Part shown: piece after piece, positions 46,788 through 55,715 of the stretch
Layout: the number at the start of each line of letters is the position of its first letter
How positions within the stretch are numbered: position 1 is the stretch's first letter
Assembly (NCBI GenBank): GCA_022711765.1
Contig: JAKLEB010000002.1
Coordinates: forward strand, 610,368 to 674,367
Source of the DNA: Candidatus Krumholzibacteriota bacterium
GTDB lineage: Bacteria; Krumholzibacteriota; Krumholzibacteriia; LZORAL124-64-63
Length of the DNA: 64,000 nucleotides
Reading direction: 5' to 3'
Position numbers and translations under genes: made by a program
Notes under the pieces: model-generated
The model's database searches: none
Told to the model about the DNA's origin: nothing
Seen by the model: only the letters and a program-made list of their open reading frames with translations

Positions 46788-48280
46788 CCGCCGCCGGCGT
46801 CGCGGCTCGCCGGGAGGAGACGCAGGTACGGAGCGTCGCGCATCGCCGGCATGACGGCGCGGATCTCGGCCTCGACCGCCGCGTCGAGAGGTTTCCAGAT
46901 GTAGGCGCGATCGGTGCGCCACGGCACCACGGCGTTGTCGCTGAAGACCGGGCCCGGCGGCAGGGCGGCGGCGGCGGCCGTCAGTTCGTCCACCTGGGCC
47001 GCCAGGGTGCGGGCCTGATCGACGTTGCCCCATTCGCCGCCGAGCCGGGCCGGCGTGACGACGAGCGCGATCCCGACGGCAGCCGCCAGCCCGATGCCGC
47101 GCAACAGCGCGGCCGGCAGCAACCGGCGAAGCCGCGCGTCGGCCATCAGGACCCCTTCCCAGGCCAGCAACGGCATGAGCGGCAGCATGTGCCGCGTCTC
47201 CGGCGAGAAGAACGCATACTGCAGGACCATCAAGCAGGTGGTGAGGGCGAGCAATCCCGGGGGCCCCGCGGCCCGGACCCAGTCCCGCCCTCGGCGGGTC
47301 CGCTCCCAGGTCCGCAGTCCCCAGAGGGCGCTGCAGCCGAGCCAGATCAGCCACGGCAGCCAGCAGCCCAGCGTGCGGGCGTAGTTGCGCGCGCCGGCGC
47401 CGACCTTCAACAGCGCCGGCCAGGCCCTCGCCTGCAGGTTCTCGCCGAGGGGGATCGGCGTCCGGCTGCGCAACAGGGGATAGTCCCACCACGGCTCCCG
47501 GAGGTCGAGCTGGATGGCGTCGGTGAGCGGATTCGCGAACGGCGAGCCGAGATGCCCGGCGACGTGGATCCACCAGGGCAGCAGCAGGGCGACACCGACC
47601 GCCGCGGCGAGCGCCGTGCGCCGCACGGCGCGACGCAGGCGACGGCGGCGATCGACGAGCGCGGCCACGACCCACCAGAGGACCGGGATCCAGAGCAGGT
47701 CGCTGCGCAACAGGGCCAGCAAGCCGGCGAGCGCCGCGTAGGCGGCTGCGGCGGCCGGCGAGAAGTCTGCCGGATGGCGCCGGCGCGCCAGGAGCCAGAG
47801 CGCCATCAGCAGACAGGCGGCCGGGATCTCGCCCCAGCCCCAGAGCGCCGCGAGCGCGAACAACGGGTTCACGAGCAGGATCAGGAGCCAGGCGACGCCG
47901 CCGTGCAGGCACTGCTGGCGGCGCAGTCCGGCGAGGCCGAGCAGGGCGAGCAGTCCGAGGATCACGGCCATGGTCGGGCGCACGAGCGATTCGGCGCTCA
48001 CGGGATCGCCTCCCGCCAGCAGCCAGGCCGGCAGCAGGAGCACGGCGAGTCCTGGCGGCCGGTGCAGCAGCGGCTGCGGGATCTCGCGACCCCAGGCGTG
48101 CGCGGTGAACAGGGGATAAATCGTGTCGTTCACGAAGCCCTCGCCGCGGCTCAGGTGGCGAGCGACGCTCAGGCTCGTGTAGACGTCACCGGTGGGCAGC
48201 TGAGGCAACGTCGGGTGAAACGCCAGCCACGCGGCGGTGAACGCCAGAGTCAGGATCACGATTGTCGCGGTCGTGCGCAC
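46781..48280 (-). CDS. Polytopic membrane glycosyltransferase (GT39/PMT-like)
   Basis: The 499-residue protein has 10-12 hydrophobic helices. After the first helix comes LPQLPTGDVYTSLSVARHLSRGEGF (short-read GDVYTSLSVARHL), where the acidic residue and the YxxxARxLxxG pattern match the first periplasmic loop of dolichyl-phosphate-mannose or ArnT-like transferases. That loop normally uses a polyprenyl-phosphate sugar donor. The C-terminal 80 residues form a small soluble domain. Sugar and acceptor are unknown. It lies downstream of pyrE with no gap, so it is probably the last gene of the pyr transcript. Stops overlap with ggt (CTACTGA). Confidence 0.75.
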
Positions 48281-48853
48281 CTAGTTGCCTCGACTCCCGG
48301 GTTTGACGACCGGGATTCCCTCGCGGCAGAGCGGGCAGTTCGCCGGTTCCCAGTTCTCGACCGTCACGCGAGCGAGCGCCTGCAGCGGACCCGGCAGATC
48401 CGTCTGGTCGGACGTGCGGTCGACGATCGCGCCCACGCCGGCGACGACACCGCCGGCAGCCTCGACCGCGCGGCAGACCTCGCGAACCGAGGTGCCGCGG
48501 GTGACGACGTCCTCGACGACCAGCGCTTTCTCGCCCTTTTCCAGGTAGAAGCCCCGTCGCAGCTGCATCTCGCCGTCCTTGCGCTCGGTGAAGAGGAACC
48601 GGCGCCCCAGCGCCCGTGCCACCTCGTGACCGATCAGGATCCCGCCGAGCGCCGGGCTCACGACGACGTCGTAGGTCTCGTCGCGAAAGAACTCGGCGAT
48701 CGCGGCGCCCAGCTCCCGGGCCAGGTCGGGGAACTGCAGGAGGCGGGCGCACTGGAAGTAGGTGTCGCTGTGCAACCCGCTGCTCAGCAGGAAATGGCCC
48801 CGGTGCAGGGCGCCCAGCTCCGTCATCAGCTCCAGGATATCGGCTTGCTTCAA
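48281..48853 (-). CDS. pyrE: Orotate phosphoribosyltransferase
   Basis: PyrE joins orotate and PRPP to form OMP. The 190-residue protein has the PRPP loop LVVEDVVTRGTS at 111-122 and GLHSDTYFQ at 27-35 near the orotate site. It resembles the shorter PyrE branch, with a C-terminal Cys pair in CPLC. The TTG start at 48853 has GGAGG seven bases upstream and overlaps the pyrF stop (TTGA). A longer in-frame extension through pyrF is a shadow. Confidence 0.94.
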   Translation of the reverse strand: MKQADILELMTELGALHRGHFLLSSGLHSDTYFQCARLLQFPDLARELGAAIAEFFRDETYDVVVSPALGGILIGHEVARALGRRFLFTERKDGEMQLRRGFYLEKGEKALVVEDVVTRGTSVREVCRAVEAAGGVVAGVGAIVDRTSDQTDLPGPLQALARVTVENWEPANCPLCREGIPVVKPGSRGN

Positions 48854-49608
48854 GGTCGGACCTCCAACTCCGCCGCGATCGCCGCGTGGGCGCCGGCAGG
48901 ATCCTCCGCGCCGGTGATCGGGCGGCCCACCACGAGGAAATCGGCGCCGGCGGCGAAGGCCGCGCGCGGGGTGGCAATGCGCTTCTGATCGGCCTGATCG
49001 GCGCCCGGTGGCCGGATGCCCGGGGTGACCACGAGGGGCTGTCCACCCAGTTCGGCCCGCACGGCCGGCAGGTCCGTGGGGCTGCAGACCAGCCCGTCGC
49101 ATCCGGCCGTCCAGGCGAGGCGAGCGAGCCGGCTCACCCGCGCCGGGATGGTGTCGGGCCCCGGCGCCGTCTCGGCGAGGTCGTCGGGGCCCAGGCTCGT
49201 CAACACGGTCACCGCCAGGAGCGCCGGACGCAAGCGCATCTCGTTCTCGGGCGCGTCGGCGAGGGCCGCCGCGGCAGCGGCGATCGCGGCCCGTCCGCAG
49301 CTCGCGTGCATCGTCACCAGCGAGACGCCGAGGGCGGCGGCGACCCGCGCGGCTCCAGCCACGGTGTTGGGGATATCGGCGTATTTCAGGTCGAGGAAGA
49401 TCCGCTTGCCCCTGCCCTGAAGGAGCTGCACGACCGTGGGGCCGCCCGCCGAGAAGAGCTCCAGGCCGACCTTGACGAAGCGGGCCCGGTCGCCCAGGCG
49501 TCCCGTCAGGGCCAGGGCGGCCTCGGCCGAGGGCACGTCGAGGGCGGTGATTACCCGGTCGGTCGCCGGCAGCGCGCGCAGGGCGGCCAGCAAGTCCTCG
49601 CGTCGCAT
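48850..49608 (-). CDS. pyrF: Orotidine 5'-phosphate decarboxylase
   Basis: PyrF converts OMP to UMP. The 252-residue TIM barrel has the catalytic array D73-x-K75-x2-D78 in FLDLKYADIPNTV (the family norm is DLKFHDIPNT; here Tyr-Ala replace Phe-His). Other blocks are TALDVPS at the N-terminus, VTPGIRPPG and ADFLVVGRPIT for phosphate binding. The ATG follows AAAGGA. It precedes pyrE with a TTGA overlap, so the last two steps of UMP synthesis are coupled. Confidence 0.95.
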   Translation of the reverse strand: MRREDLLAALRALPATDRVITALDVPSAEAALALTGRLGDRARFVKVGLELFSAGGPTVVQLLQGRGKRIFLDLKYADIPNTVAGAARVAAALGVSLVTMHASCGRAAIAAAAAALADAPENEMRLRPALLAVTVLTSLGPDDLAETAPGPDTIPARVSRLARLAWTAGCDGLVCSPTDLPAVRAELGGQPLVVTPGIRPPGADQADQKRIATPRAAFAAGADFLVVGRPITGAEDPAGAHAAIAAELEVRP

Positions 49609-49622
49609 GGTGTCCTTTCTGC

Positions 49623-49665
49623 GGGGCGGCGATTTACCTTGCCGCCCCCGGAACCGTTGATTATA
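49623..49665 (-). promoter_or_regulatory. pyrF promoter -10 and leader hairpin
   Basis: On the minus strand a perfect TATAAT (49660-49665) lies about 52 bases ahead of the pyrF ATG; no good -35 is seen. The short leader holds GGGGCGGC (49648-49641) and GCCGCCCC (49630-49623), a perfect 8-bp stem with a ten-base loop, ending 14 bases before the start. It could influence ribosome loading or early termination, but there is no T-run. Confidence 0.45.
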
Positions 49666-49739
49666 CCGTTCTAGCAGCCGTCGCGGGGGTTTGCAAGCGC
49701 GGGCGCGTTACCCGGGCCGACCGAAGGAAGGCACCGCCG

Positions 49740-50999
49740 TTGCTCGATCGTAAATTCCTGAGGGAACACAGGGATCTGGTGGCCGCCGCGGTGGCCGCCA
49801 AGCGCGAGGCCGTGGACATCGGTGCTTACTACGAGAAGGACGCCGAACGCCGCGCCGCCCTGCAAGAATCCGAGTCGCTCCAGGCCGAGGTCAACCGCGC
49901 GAACCGCGCGATCAGCGAGGCGAAGAAGGCCGGTCTGGATACCGCGGCGGCCATCGCCGGGATGCGCGCCACCGGGCAGCGGCTCAAGGAGCTGAACGCC
50001 CGCGCGGCGGAGCTGGACGCCGAGGTCGAGGCTCTCTACCTGCGCATCCCCAACCTCCCCGATGCCGGCGTGCCGATCGGCGGCGAGAACGCGAACCAGG
50101 TCGTTCGCTCGTGGGGCGAGCCGCGGCGTCTGGATCATCCCGCCGTGCCGCACTGGGACCTCGGCGCCGAGCTGGGCATGCTCGACGTCGAAGCGCCCGC
50201 GCGGATGTCCGGTTCCGGTTTCTCCCTCCTCAAGGGCGACCTCGCCCGCCTCGAGCGCGCCCTCATCGGCTGGTTCCTCGACACCCACCGCGCGGCCGGT
50301 TACGTCGAGGTCGCCGTTCCCTACCTTGTCAGCCCCGCGGCCATGGTGGGGACGGGGCAGCTGCCCAAGCTGGCCGAGGACATGTACCGCTGCCAGGTCG
50401 ACGACCTCTACCTGATCCCGACCGCCGAGGTCTCGGTGACCAACATCCACCGCGAGAGCACGCTTGCGGAGAGCGATCTGCCCATCCGCTATTGCGCCTT
50501 CTCGCCGTGCTTCCGCCGCGAAGCCGGCGCCGCCGGCAAGGACACGCGGGGCCTGCTGCGCATGCACCAGTTCCACAAGGTCGAGATCGTGCACTTCGAA
50601 CACCCGGACCGGTCGCGCGAGGCGCACGAGGAGCTCACGGCCCAGGCCGAGGGACTGCTCCGGAAGCTCGAGCTGCCGTACCGTGTCGTCCTGCTCGCGA
50701 CCGGCGACCTCAGCTTCGCGGCCTCGCGGTGCTACGACCTGGAGGTCTGGTCGCCGGGCGTCGGACAGTGGCTCGAGGTCTCGAGCTGCAGCTCGTTCAC
50801 CGATTTCCAGGCTCGCCGCGCCCAGATCCGCTGGAAAGGCGCCTCGGGCAAGGGATTCGTCCACACCCTCAACGGCTCCGGGCTCGCCTTGCCCCGGACC
50901 CTGGTGGCGATCCTGGAGAATTACCAGACCGCCGACGGGAAGGTCTTGGTGCCCGCCGTCTTGAGGCCCTACCTCGGCGGCCAGGACGTGATCGGCTGA
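49740..50999 (+). CDS. serS: Seryl-tRNA synthetase
   Basis: SerS charges tRNA-Ser and tRNA-Sec. The 419-residue class II enzyme has the N-terminal helical arm (about residues 25-105) that grips the long variable arm of the tRNA, motif 2 in FSPCFRREAGAAGKDTRGL (short-read CFRREAGAAGKD) and motif 3 in the C-terminal part after SSCSSFTDFQARR. The TTG start follows GAAGGAAGG. If the UGA-containing gene at the right edge is a selenoprotein gene, this enzyme would also supply Ser-tRNA(Sec). Confidence 0.96.
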   Translation: MLDRKFLREHRDLVAAAVAAKREAVDIGAYYEKDAERRAALQESESLQAEVNRANRAISEAKKAGLDTAAAIAGMRATGQRLKELNARAAELDAEVEALYLRIPNLPDAGVPIGGENANQVVRSWGEPRRLDHPAVPHWDLGAELGMLDVEAPARMSGSGFSLLKGDLARLERALIGWFLDTHRAAGYVEVAVPYLVSPAAMVGTGQLPKLAEDMYRCQVDDLYLIPTAEVSVTNIHRESTLAESDLPIRYCAFSPCFRREAGAAGKDTRGLLRMHQFHKVEIVHFEHPDRSREAHEELTAQAEGLLRKLELPYRVVLLATGDLSFAASRCYDLEVWSPGVGQWLEVSSCSSFTDFQARRAQIRWKGASGKGFVHTLNGSGLALPRTLVAILENYQTADGKVLVPAVLRPYLGGQDVIG

Positions 51000-51029
51000 C
51001 CGGCCGCGGCCGGCGGCCCGGGAGCGCGC

Positions 51030-52271
51030 ATGGATCCCTTGCCCCGCGGCCTGTTCGGACTCAAGCGGCGGCAGCTCTTCACGGCCTACCTGCTGCTGGG
51101 CAGCGTGCTCATCGTGGTCGGCATCACCGCGTACACCCTCCGCATCACGCGCGAGGTCGAGGTCCAGACCCGCCTGATCACCGATCTCTTCAGCGGGATG
51201 GTCAGCCGCCTGCTGTTCGCCGGCGACTCCAGCGAGGCCGGACGGGTCATCGAGATCATCAACGACATCAAGATCCCGCTGATCGTCACCGACAACGCCG
51301 GGCGGCCGATCTTCTGGAACTCCGGCGTCACGGGGATCCCCAAGATCGACGACTTCGCGCTCCTGATGAGGCAGGACCCGCGGGCGCCGACCGAGCCGGC
51401 GGTGTCGAGCGCCCTCGCCCTCGCGGCGGAGCTCGACGAGCACGCGCAGCCCTACGCGATCCTGGACCCGCAAGGTCGCCGGATCGCGACCCTGCACTAC
51501 GGCCAGTCGGCGCTCGACCAGCAGATCCGGATCATGCCGTACCTCGAACTCGCGATCATGGTCCTCTTCTTCCTGGCCATCCTCTGGGGATTGCAGGTCA
51601 AGAAGGAGAACGAGCAGAACCTCCTGTTCGCCGGCATGGCCAAGGAGACCGCGCACCAGCTGGGAACGCCGCTCACGTCGATCATGGGCTGGCTCGCCCT
51701 GCTCCAGGACCGGGCGCCGGCGGGCGACGACACGCTTCCGGAACTCGCGAAGGACGTCGAGCGTCTCAACAAGGTCTCGGCTCGGTTCAGCCAGATCGGG
51801 TCGCTGCCCAAGCTGGACGACAGCGACCTGGTGGCGGTGGTCGAGGATACGATCACCTACTTCCGCAGGCGCCTGCCGCACCTGGGCGGACGGGTGGAGC
51901 TGCGTGCCGAGGGAGCGGCCCGCAACCCGGTGGTCTTCAACCGCGATCTCCTCGAGTGGGTGCTGGAGAACCTGATCAAGAACGGCATCGACGCCCTCGA
52001 GGACGGCAAGGGCACGGTCTCGATCCGGTTGAACGACCTGGCCGACGGCGGCGTCATGATCCGGGTCTGTGACACCGGGCGCGGCATCAAGCCGTCGTAT
52101 CGCGCCAAGATCTTCGAGCCGGGATTCAGCACCAAGGCCCGCGGCTGGGGCATGGGCCTCGCACTGGTGAAGCGGATCGTGACCCAGTACCACGGCGGGA
52201 GGATCCGCGTCGAGAGCACCGGCCCGCAGGGCACGGTCTTCGCGATCTCGCTGCCGGGGAAGGACAGGTGA
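51030..52271 (+). CDS. Sensor histidine kinase, PorY-like
   Basis: The 413-residue inner-membrane kinase has two transmembrane helices (about 16-36 and 170-188) around a 130-residue sensor region. The dimerisation box is KETAHQLGTPLTS with the phospho-histidine H209. The ATP domain has an N-box at LENLIKNGIDAL (312-323), DTGRGI at 348-353 and a glycine-rich lid GWGMGLALV. The AHQLGTPL form of the H-box and the following PorX-like gene, one base downstream, are what is seen for PorY-like kinases of Bacteroidetes; there porX and porY are usually not adjacent. The ATG has GGGAGCGC upstream. Confidence 0.93.
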   Translation: MDPLPRGLFGLKRRQLFTAYLLLGSVLIVVGITAYTLRITREVEVQTRLITDLFSGMVSRLLFAGDSSEAGRVIEIINDIKIPLIVTDNAGRPIFWNSGVTGIPKIDDFALLMRQDPRAPTEPAVSSALALAAELDEHAQPYAILDPQGRRIATLHYGQSALDQQIRIMPYLELAIMVLFFLAILWGLQVKKENEQNLLFAGMAKETAHQLGTPLTSIMGWLALLQDRAPAGDDTLPELAKDVERLNKVSARFSQIGSLPKLDDSDLVAVVEDTITYFRRRLPHLGGRVELRAEGAARNPVVFNRDLLEWVLENLIKNGIDALEDGKGTVSIRLNDLADGGVMIRVCDTGRGIKPSYRAKIFEPGFSTKARGWGMGLALVKRIVTQYHGGRIRVESTGPQGTVFAISLPGKDR

Positions 52272-52272
52272 C

Positions 52273-53826
52273 GTGGGTTATCGGGTTCTCTGGATCGACG
52301 ACAACATCGACGAGTTGCGCTCGCACATCCTCTTCCTGACCCAGAAGGGCTACCGGGTCGACGGTGCCGCGAACGGCCGCGACGGGCTCGCGATGCTCGG
52401 CAAGATCAACTACGACGCGGTGCTCCTGGACGAGATGATGCCCGGCCTCGGCGGCCTGGAGACGCTCGAGGAGATCCGCAAGAAGCATGCGCACGTGCCC
52501 GTGATCATGATCACCAAGAGCGAGGCCGACGACCTGATGACCAAGGCGATCGGCCGGCGCATCGACGACTATCTCGTCAAGCCGGTCTCCCCGCTGCAGA
52601 TCCAGGCTGCGCTCAAGAAGCAGGTCGAGGCGCGCAAGCTGACCGAGCAGCAGGTCACCCACGACTACCTGACTGATTTCAACGCCGTGGGCGACCGGAT
52701 CGCCGCCGCGCGGACGCCCGGCGACTGGGAAGGCATCTACAGCGACCTCGTCGCCTGGGGCATGGACCTCTTCCGCTACAGCGACCACGGCCTCCTGTCG
52801 ACGCAGGCCGAGCAGATGGCCGCCGCCAACCTGGTCCTCGGCAAGTACGTGCGCGAACGCTACCGCGACTGGGTCAACGGCGCCGCCGACGCGCCGCTCC
52901 TCAGCCCCGAGGTCTATCGCGAGCTGGTCGAGCCCGAGGTCCGCGGCCACGACCAGGTCCTGTGGGTCGTCGTCGATTGCATGCGCCTCGACCAGTGGCG
53001 CATGGTCGAGCCGGTCCTCGAGCCGTTCTTCCATCTCGAGCGCCGCCTGTACTGGTCGATCCTCCCTTCGGCCACGCCGTACGCGCGCAACGCGCTCTTC
53101 GCGGGGCTCTATCCGCTCGACATCGCCAGGGGCTATCCGGCCCTCTGGCATACCGGGCAGCAGGACGACTCCAGTCGCAACGCCTACGAGGACAAGCTGC
53201 TCGCCGCGCAGCTCGAGCGGCTGGCGAGTCCGGCGGCGGGCCGCTTCCGTTATTTCAAGATCTCCGACGCGCGGGACACGGACAGCCTGCGCCGCGACTT
53301 CGCGTCGCTCGGCGACGTGCGGCTCGTGGCCGGCGTCTACAACTTCCTGGACATCATGGCGCACGGGCGCAGCCAGAGCGCCATCCTCAAGGAGCTGGCG
53401 CCGGACGAGGCGGCTTTCCGGACGCTGATGCGGACCTGGTTCGAACACAGCTCTCTCTTCGATCTGCTCAAGGAAGCGGCGCGACGGGGCTCCACGGTCG
53501 TCGTGACGACCGACCACGGCTCGCTGTTCTGCCGGCGGGCGACCAAGATCCGCGGCAACCGGGAAGCGTCGACCAACGTGCGGTACAAGTTCGGCGACAA
53601 CCTGACCGTCGACGAGAAGCGGGTGCTCCTGATCAAGAACCCCGCCGACTACAAGCTGCCGCCGAACAGCGCCATCGAGACCTACGCCATCACGACCGAG
53701 AACTACTACCTCGTCTACCCGACCAACTACCACGAGTACGAGCGGCTCTACCGCGACAGTTTCCAGCACGGCGGCATCAGCCTCGAGGAGCTGATCTGCC
53801 CGTTCGCGGTGCTGCGGCCGCGCTAG
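52273..53826 (+). CDS. PorX-like response regulator with PglZ/alkaline-phosphatase-superfamily effector
   Basis: This 517-residue protein has a receiver domain (1-120; D53 in LLDEMMPG, K103), a helical linker (120-200) and an alkaline-phosphatase-fold PglZ domain (220-517). Candidate metal ligands are D235 in [11 protein letters not shown]268 in [10 protein letters not shown]360 and H364 in [10 protein letters not shown]414-H415 in TTDHG, and H499. Length and order equal those of PorX, which controls type IX secretion in Bacteroidetes and has been reported to be a zinc phosphodiesterase acting on oligonucleotides. The GTG start is one base after the kinase stop. Together with the sorting-type C-terminus of the 3.2-4.7 kb protein, it suggests a type IX-like system in this genome. 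Confidence 0.92.
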   Translation: MGYRVLWIDDNIDELRSHILFLTQKGYRVDGAANGRDGLAMLGKINYDAVLLDEMMPGLGGLETLEEIRKKHAHVPVIMITKSEADDLMTKAIGRRIDDYLVKPVSPLQIQAALKKQVEARKLTEQQVTHDYLTDFNAVGDRIAAARTPGDWEGIYSDLVAWGMDLFRYSDHGLLSTQAEQMAAANLVLGKYVRERYRDWVNGAADAPLLSPEVYRELVEPEVRGHDQVLWVVVDCMRLDQWRMVEPVLEPFFHLERRLYWSILPSATPYARNALFAGLYPLDIARGYPALWHTGQQDDSSRNAYEDKLLAAQLERLASPAAGRFRYFKISDARDTDSLRRDFASLGDVRLVAGVYNFLDIMAHGRSQSAILKELAPDEAAFRTLMRTWFEHSSLFDLLKEAARRGSTVVVTTDHGSLFCRRATKIRGNREASTNVRYKFGDNLTVDEKRVLLIKNPADYKLPPNSAIETYAITTENYYLVYPTNYHEYERLYRDSFQHGGISLEELICPFAVLRPR

Positions 53827-53847
53827 CCGGGCGAGGCAGGAACAGGC

Positions 53848-54366
53848 ATGGATCCCCTGATGGTGCCCGATCCCGCGGAGTTCCCGCGCTCCTGCCGCGT
53901 CGCCGGACCGGCGGGCACGCGCGCGCTCGGCGCGGCGCTCGCCGGCGTGGCGCGGGCGGGCGACGCGCTCCTGCTCTTCGGCGAGCTGGGCGCCGGCAAG
54001 ACCTGTCTGGTCCAGGGACTCTGCGCGGCGCTCGGGGTCACCGAGAACGTCACCAGCCCCACGTTCACCTTGATCAATCGCTATCCCGGCTCGCTCACCG
54101 TCGATCACCTCGACTTCTACCGGATCCGGCCGGGAGACGACCTGGGGGACATCGGGTTGTTCGAGGTCCTCGACGAGCTGGCCGAGGGCCGCACGCTGCT
54201 GGTCGCGGAGTGGCCGGCGCGACTCGTCCCGCTGCTGGCGAGACGGATCGAGCTGCTCGCGGTGGCCGGCCCCGGTCCGACCGATCGGCGGTGGTTCGCG
54301 CGCGGAATGCCCGCGCTGCCGCCGGCGTGGGCGGCGTTGTTCCCGGAGGCGACCGCGCCATGCTGA
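53848..54366 (+). CDS. tsaE: tRNA t6A biosynthesis ATPase TsaE
   Basis: TsaE is the ATPase that works with TsaB and TsaD to make N6-threonylcarbamoyladenosine at position 37 of ANN-decoding tRNAs. The 172-residue protein has Walker A GELGAGKT at 45-52, the SPTFTLIN switch and VDHLDFYRI, the family signature. It begins 21 bases after the PorX-like gene, and its last bases overlap tsaB (ATG at 54360). The tsaD gene is not in the window. Confidence 0.95.
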   Translation: MDPLMVPDPAEFPRSCRVAGPAGTRALGAALAGVARAGDALLLFGELGAGKTCLVQGLCAALGVTENVTSPTFTLINRYPGSLTVDHLDFYRIRPGDDLGDIGLFEVLDELAEGRTLLVAEWPARLVPLLARRIELLAVAGPGPTDRRWFARGMPALPPAWAALFPEATAPC

Positions 54367-55163
54367 TCCTGGCGATCGACACCGCCACGCCCTGGGGACG
54401 GTTCGCCCTGGCGGCGGATGGCGAGCTGCTCGGGTACCAGCCCCACAACGTCACCGGCAGCTACGCGGACGCCCTGCTTCCGGTCATCGACGGCCTGCTC
54501 GCGGCGGCCGGCCGGCGGCTCGGCGACGTCGACGTCGTCGCCGTGACCGACGGGCCGGGGAGCTTCACGGGCGTGCGGATCGGCGTGGCGACGGCCAAGA
54601 CGCTGGCGTGGGCCCTCGGCGCCCGTCTGTGCGCGGTCTCGACCCTGGCGGCGATGGCGGCCGACCGCCTCGCGGCCGAGCCCGACCGGCACCTCGCGGT
54701 ACCGGTGCTCGACGCGCGGCGCGGCGAGATCTTCGCCGGCGTGTTCCGCCGCGCCGGCCGCTGGGTCGCGGAGGTGGCCGCGCCCGCCTGCCTGTCGCCC
54801 GACGACTGGTGGGCGTGCCTGCGGCAGGCGATCGCCGACCTCGAGGCGCCGGCGTACGTCGGCGACGGGGTCGCGCTGCTGGTGGGCGAGGGCGAGCGGC
54901 TGCGGCCCGAGCTCGCGGCGCGCGGCGTGCCGGCGCCGCGGAGCTGGATCCCGACGCATCCCGCCACGGCGCGCGCGCTCGCGCTGGCGCTCGCCGACCC
55001 CGCGTTGCGCGACGCGACCGCGATCTCGCCGTTCCGGCTGGTGCCCCGCTACCTGCGCGGCTCGGACGCCGAGGTGATCCGCCACGTCGACGCGACGCCG
55101 GCCGCCCCGTCGCCAGGGGTCGACATCCATTCCGGGCTCGACCAGGCGGAAGACCGCTCGTGA
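54360..55163 (+). CDS. tsaB: tRNA t6A biosynthesis protein TsaB
   Basis: TsaB is the non-catalytic ASKHA-fold partner of TsaD. The 267-residue protein has [10 protein letters not shown] at the start and the diagnostic GPGSFTGVRIGVATAKTLAWAL (short-read GPGSFTGVRIG). The C-terminal half is longer than in E. coli TsaB (231 residues). ATG 54360 overlaps the tsaE stop region; a long in-frame extension to the left is a shadow in the PorX gene. The stop overlaps the GTG of rimI. Confidence 0.94.
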   Translation: MLILAIDTATPWGRFALAADGELLGYQPHNVTGSYADALLPVIDGLLAAAGRRLGDVDVVAVTDGPGSFTGVRIGVATAKTLAWALGARLCAVSTLAAMAADRLAAEPDRHLAVPVLDARRGEIFAGVFRRAGRWVAEVAAPACLSPDDWWACLRQAIADLEAPAYVGDGVALLVGEGERLRPELAARGVPAPRSWIPTHPATARALALALADPALRDATAISPFRLVPRYLRGSDAEVIRHVDATPAAPSPGVDIHSGLDQAEDRS

Positions 55164-55618
55164 GCGCCGAGGTCCGCGTCCGCGCCGGCACGCCGGCCGA
55201 CCTGATCGCGGTCGAGCGGATCGAACGCGCCAGCTTCGGCGATCCCTGGTCGCGGTCCGCGCTGCTCCAGGAGCTGGTCGCCGGGGGGATGCGCCTGTCG
55301 CTGGTCGCCGAGCGCGACGGCGCCGTGGCGGGCTACCTCATGGCCTGGCGCGTCGTCGACCAGCTGCACGTCCTGAACCTCGCGGTCGCGCCCGCGTGCC
55401 GGCGATCGCGGGTCGGCGCGGCGCTGCTGGCCGCCGCCGTCGCCGAGGCCCGCCGCGCGGGCCTGGTCGAGGTCACGCTGGAGGTGCGACCGGGGAACCT
55501 GGCCGCGCGAGCGCTCTACCGCGCCTTCGGGTTCCGGGAGGAAGGGGTCCGGCCGGGATACTACGCCGACACCGGGGAGGACGCGCTGATCCTCACCCTG
55601 GCGCTCGCGGAGACCTGA
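55160..55618 (+). CDS. rimI: Ribosomal protein S18-alanine N-acetyltransferase, RimI family
   Basis: The 152-residue GNAT acetyltransferase has the acetyl-CoA loop RRSRVGAALL (Q/R-x2-G-x-G/A form) near residues 77-86 and the RimI-typical LEVRPGNLAARALYRAFGF (short-read VRPGNLAARALY). The tsaE-tsaB-rimI order is common in bacteria, which supports the assignment over a generic GNAT. The GTG start overlaps the tsaB stop (GTGA). Confidence 0.93.
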   Translation: MSAEVRVRAGTPADLIAVERIERASFGDPWSRSALLQELVAGGMRLSLVAERDGAVAGYLMAWRVVDQLHVLNLAVAPACRRSRVGAALLAAAVAEARRAGLVEVTLEVRPGNLAARALYRAFGFREEGVRPGYYADTGEDALILTLALAET

Positions 55619-55715
55619 ACGACGACTTGTCAGCGGCGTCCGCTGGCATCACATTGACGGCAGCCGCCGGCCGGCCCCGGCGGCGCGCGCGGACCCGAGC
55701 CGAGGAGTCACCGCC

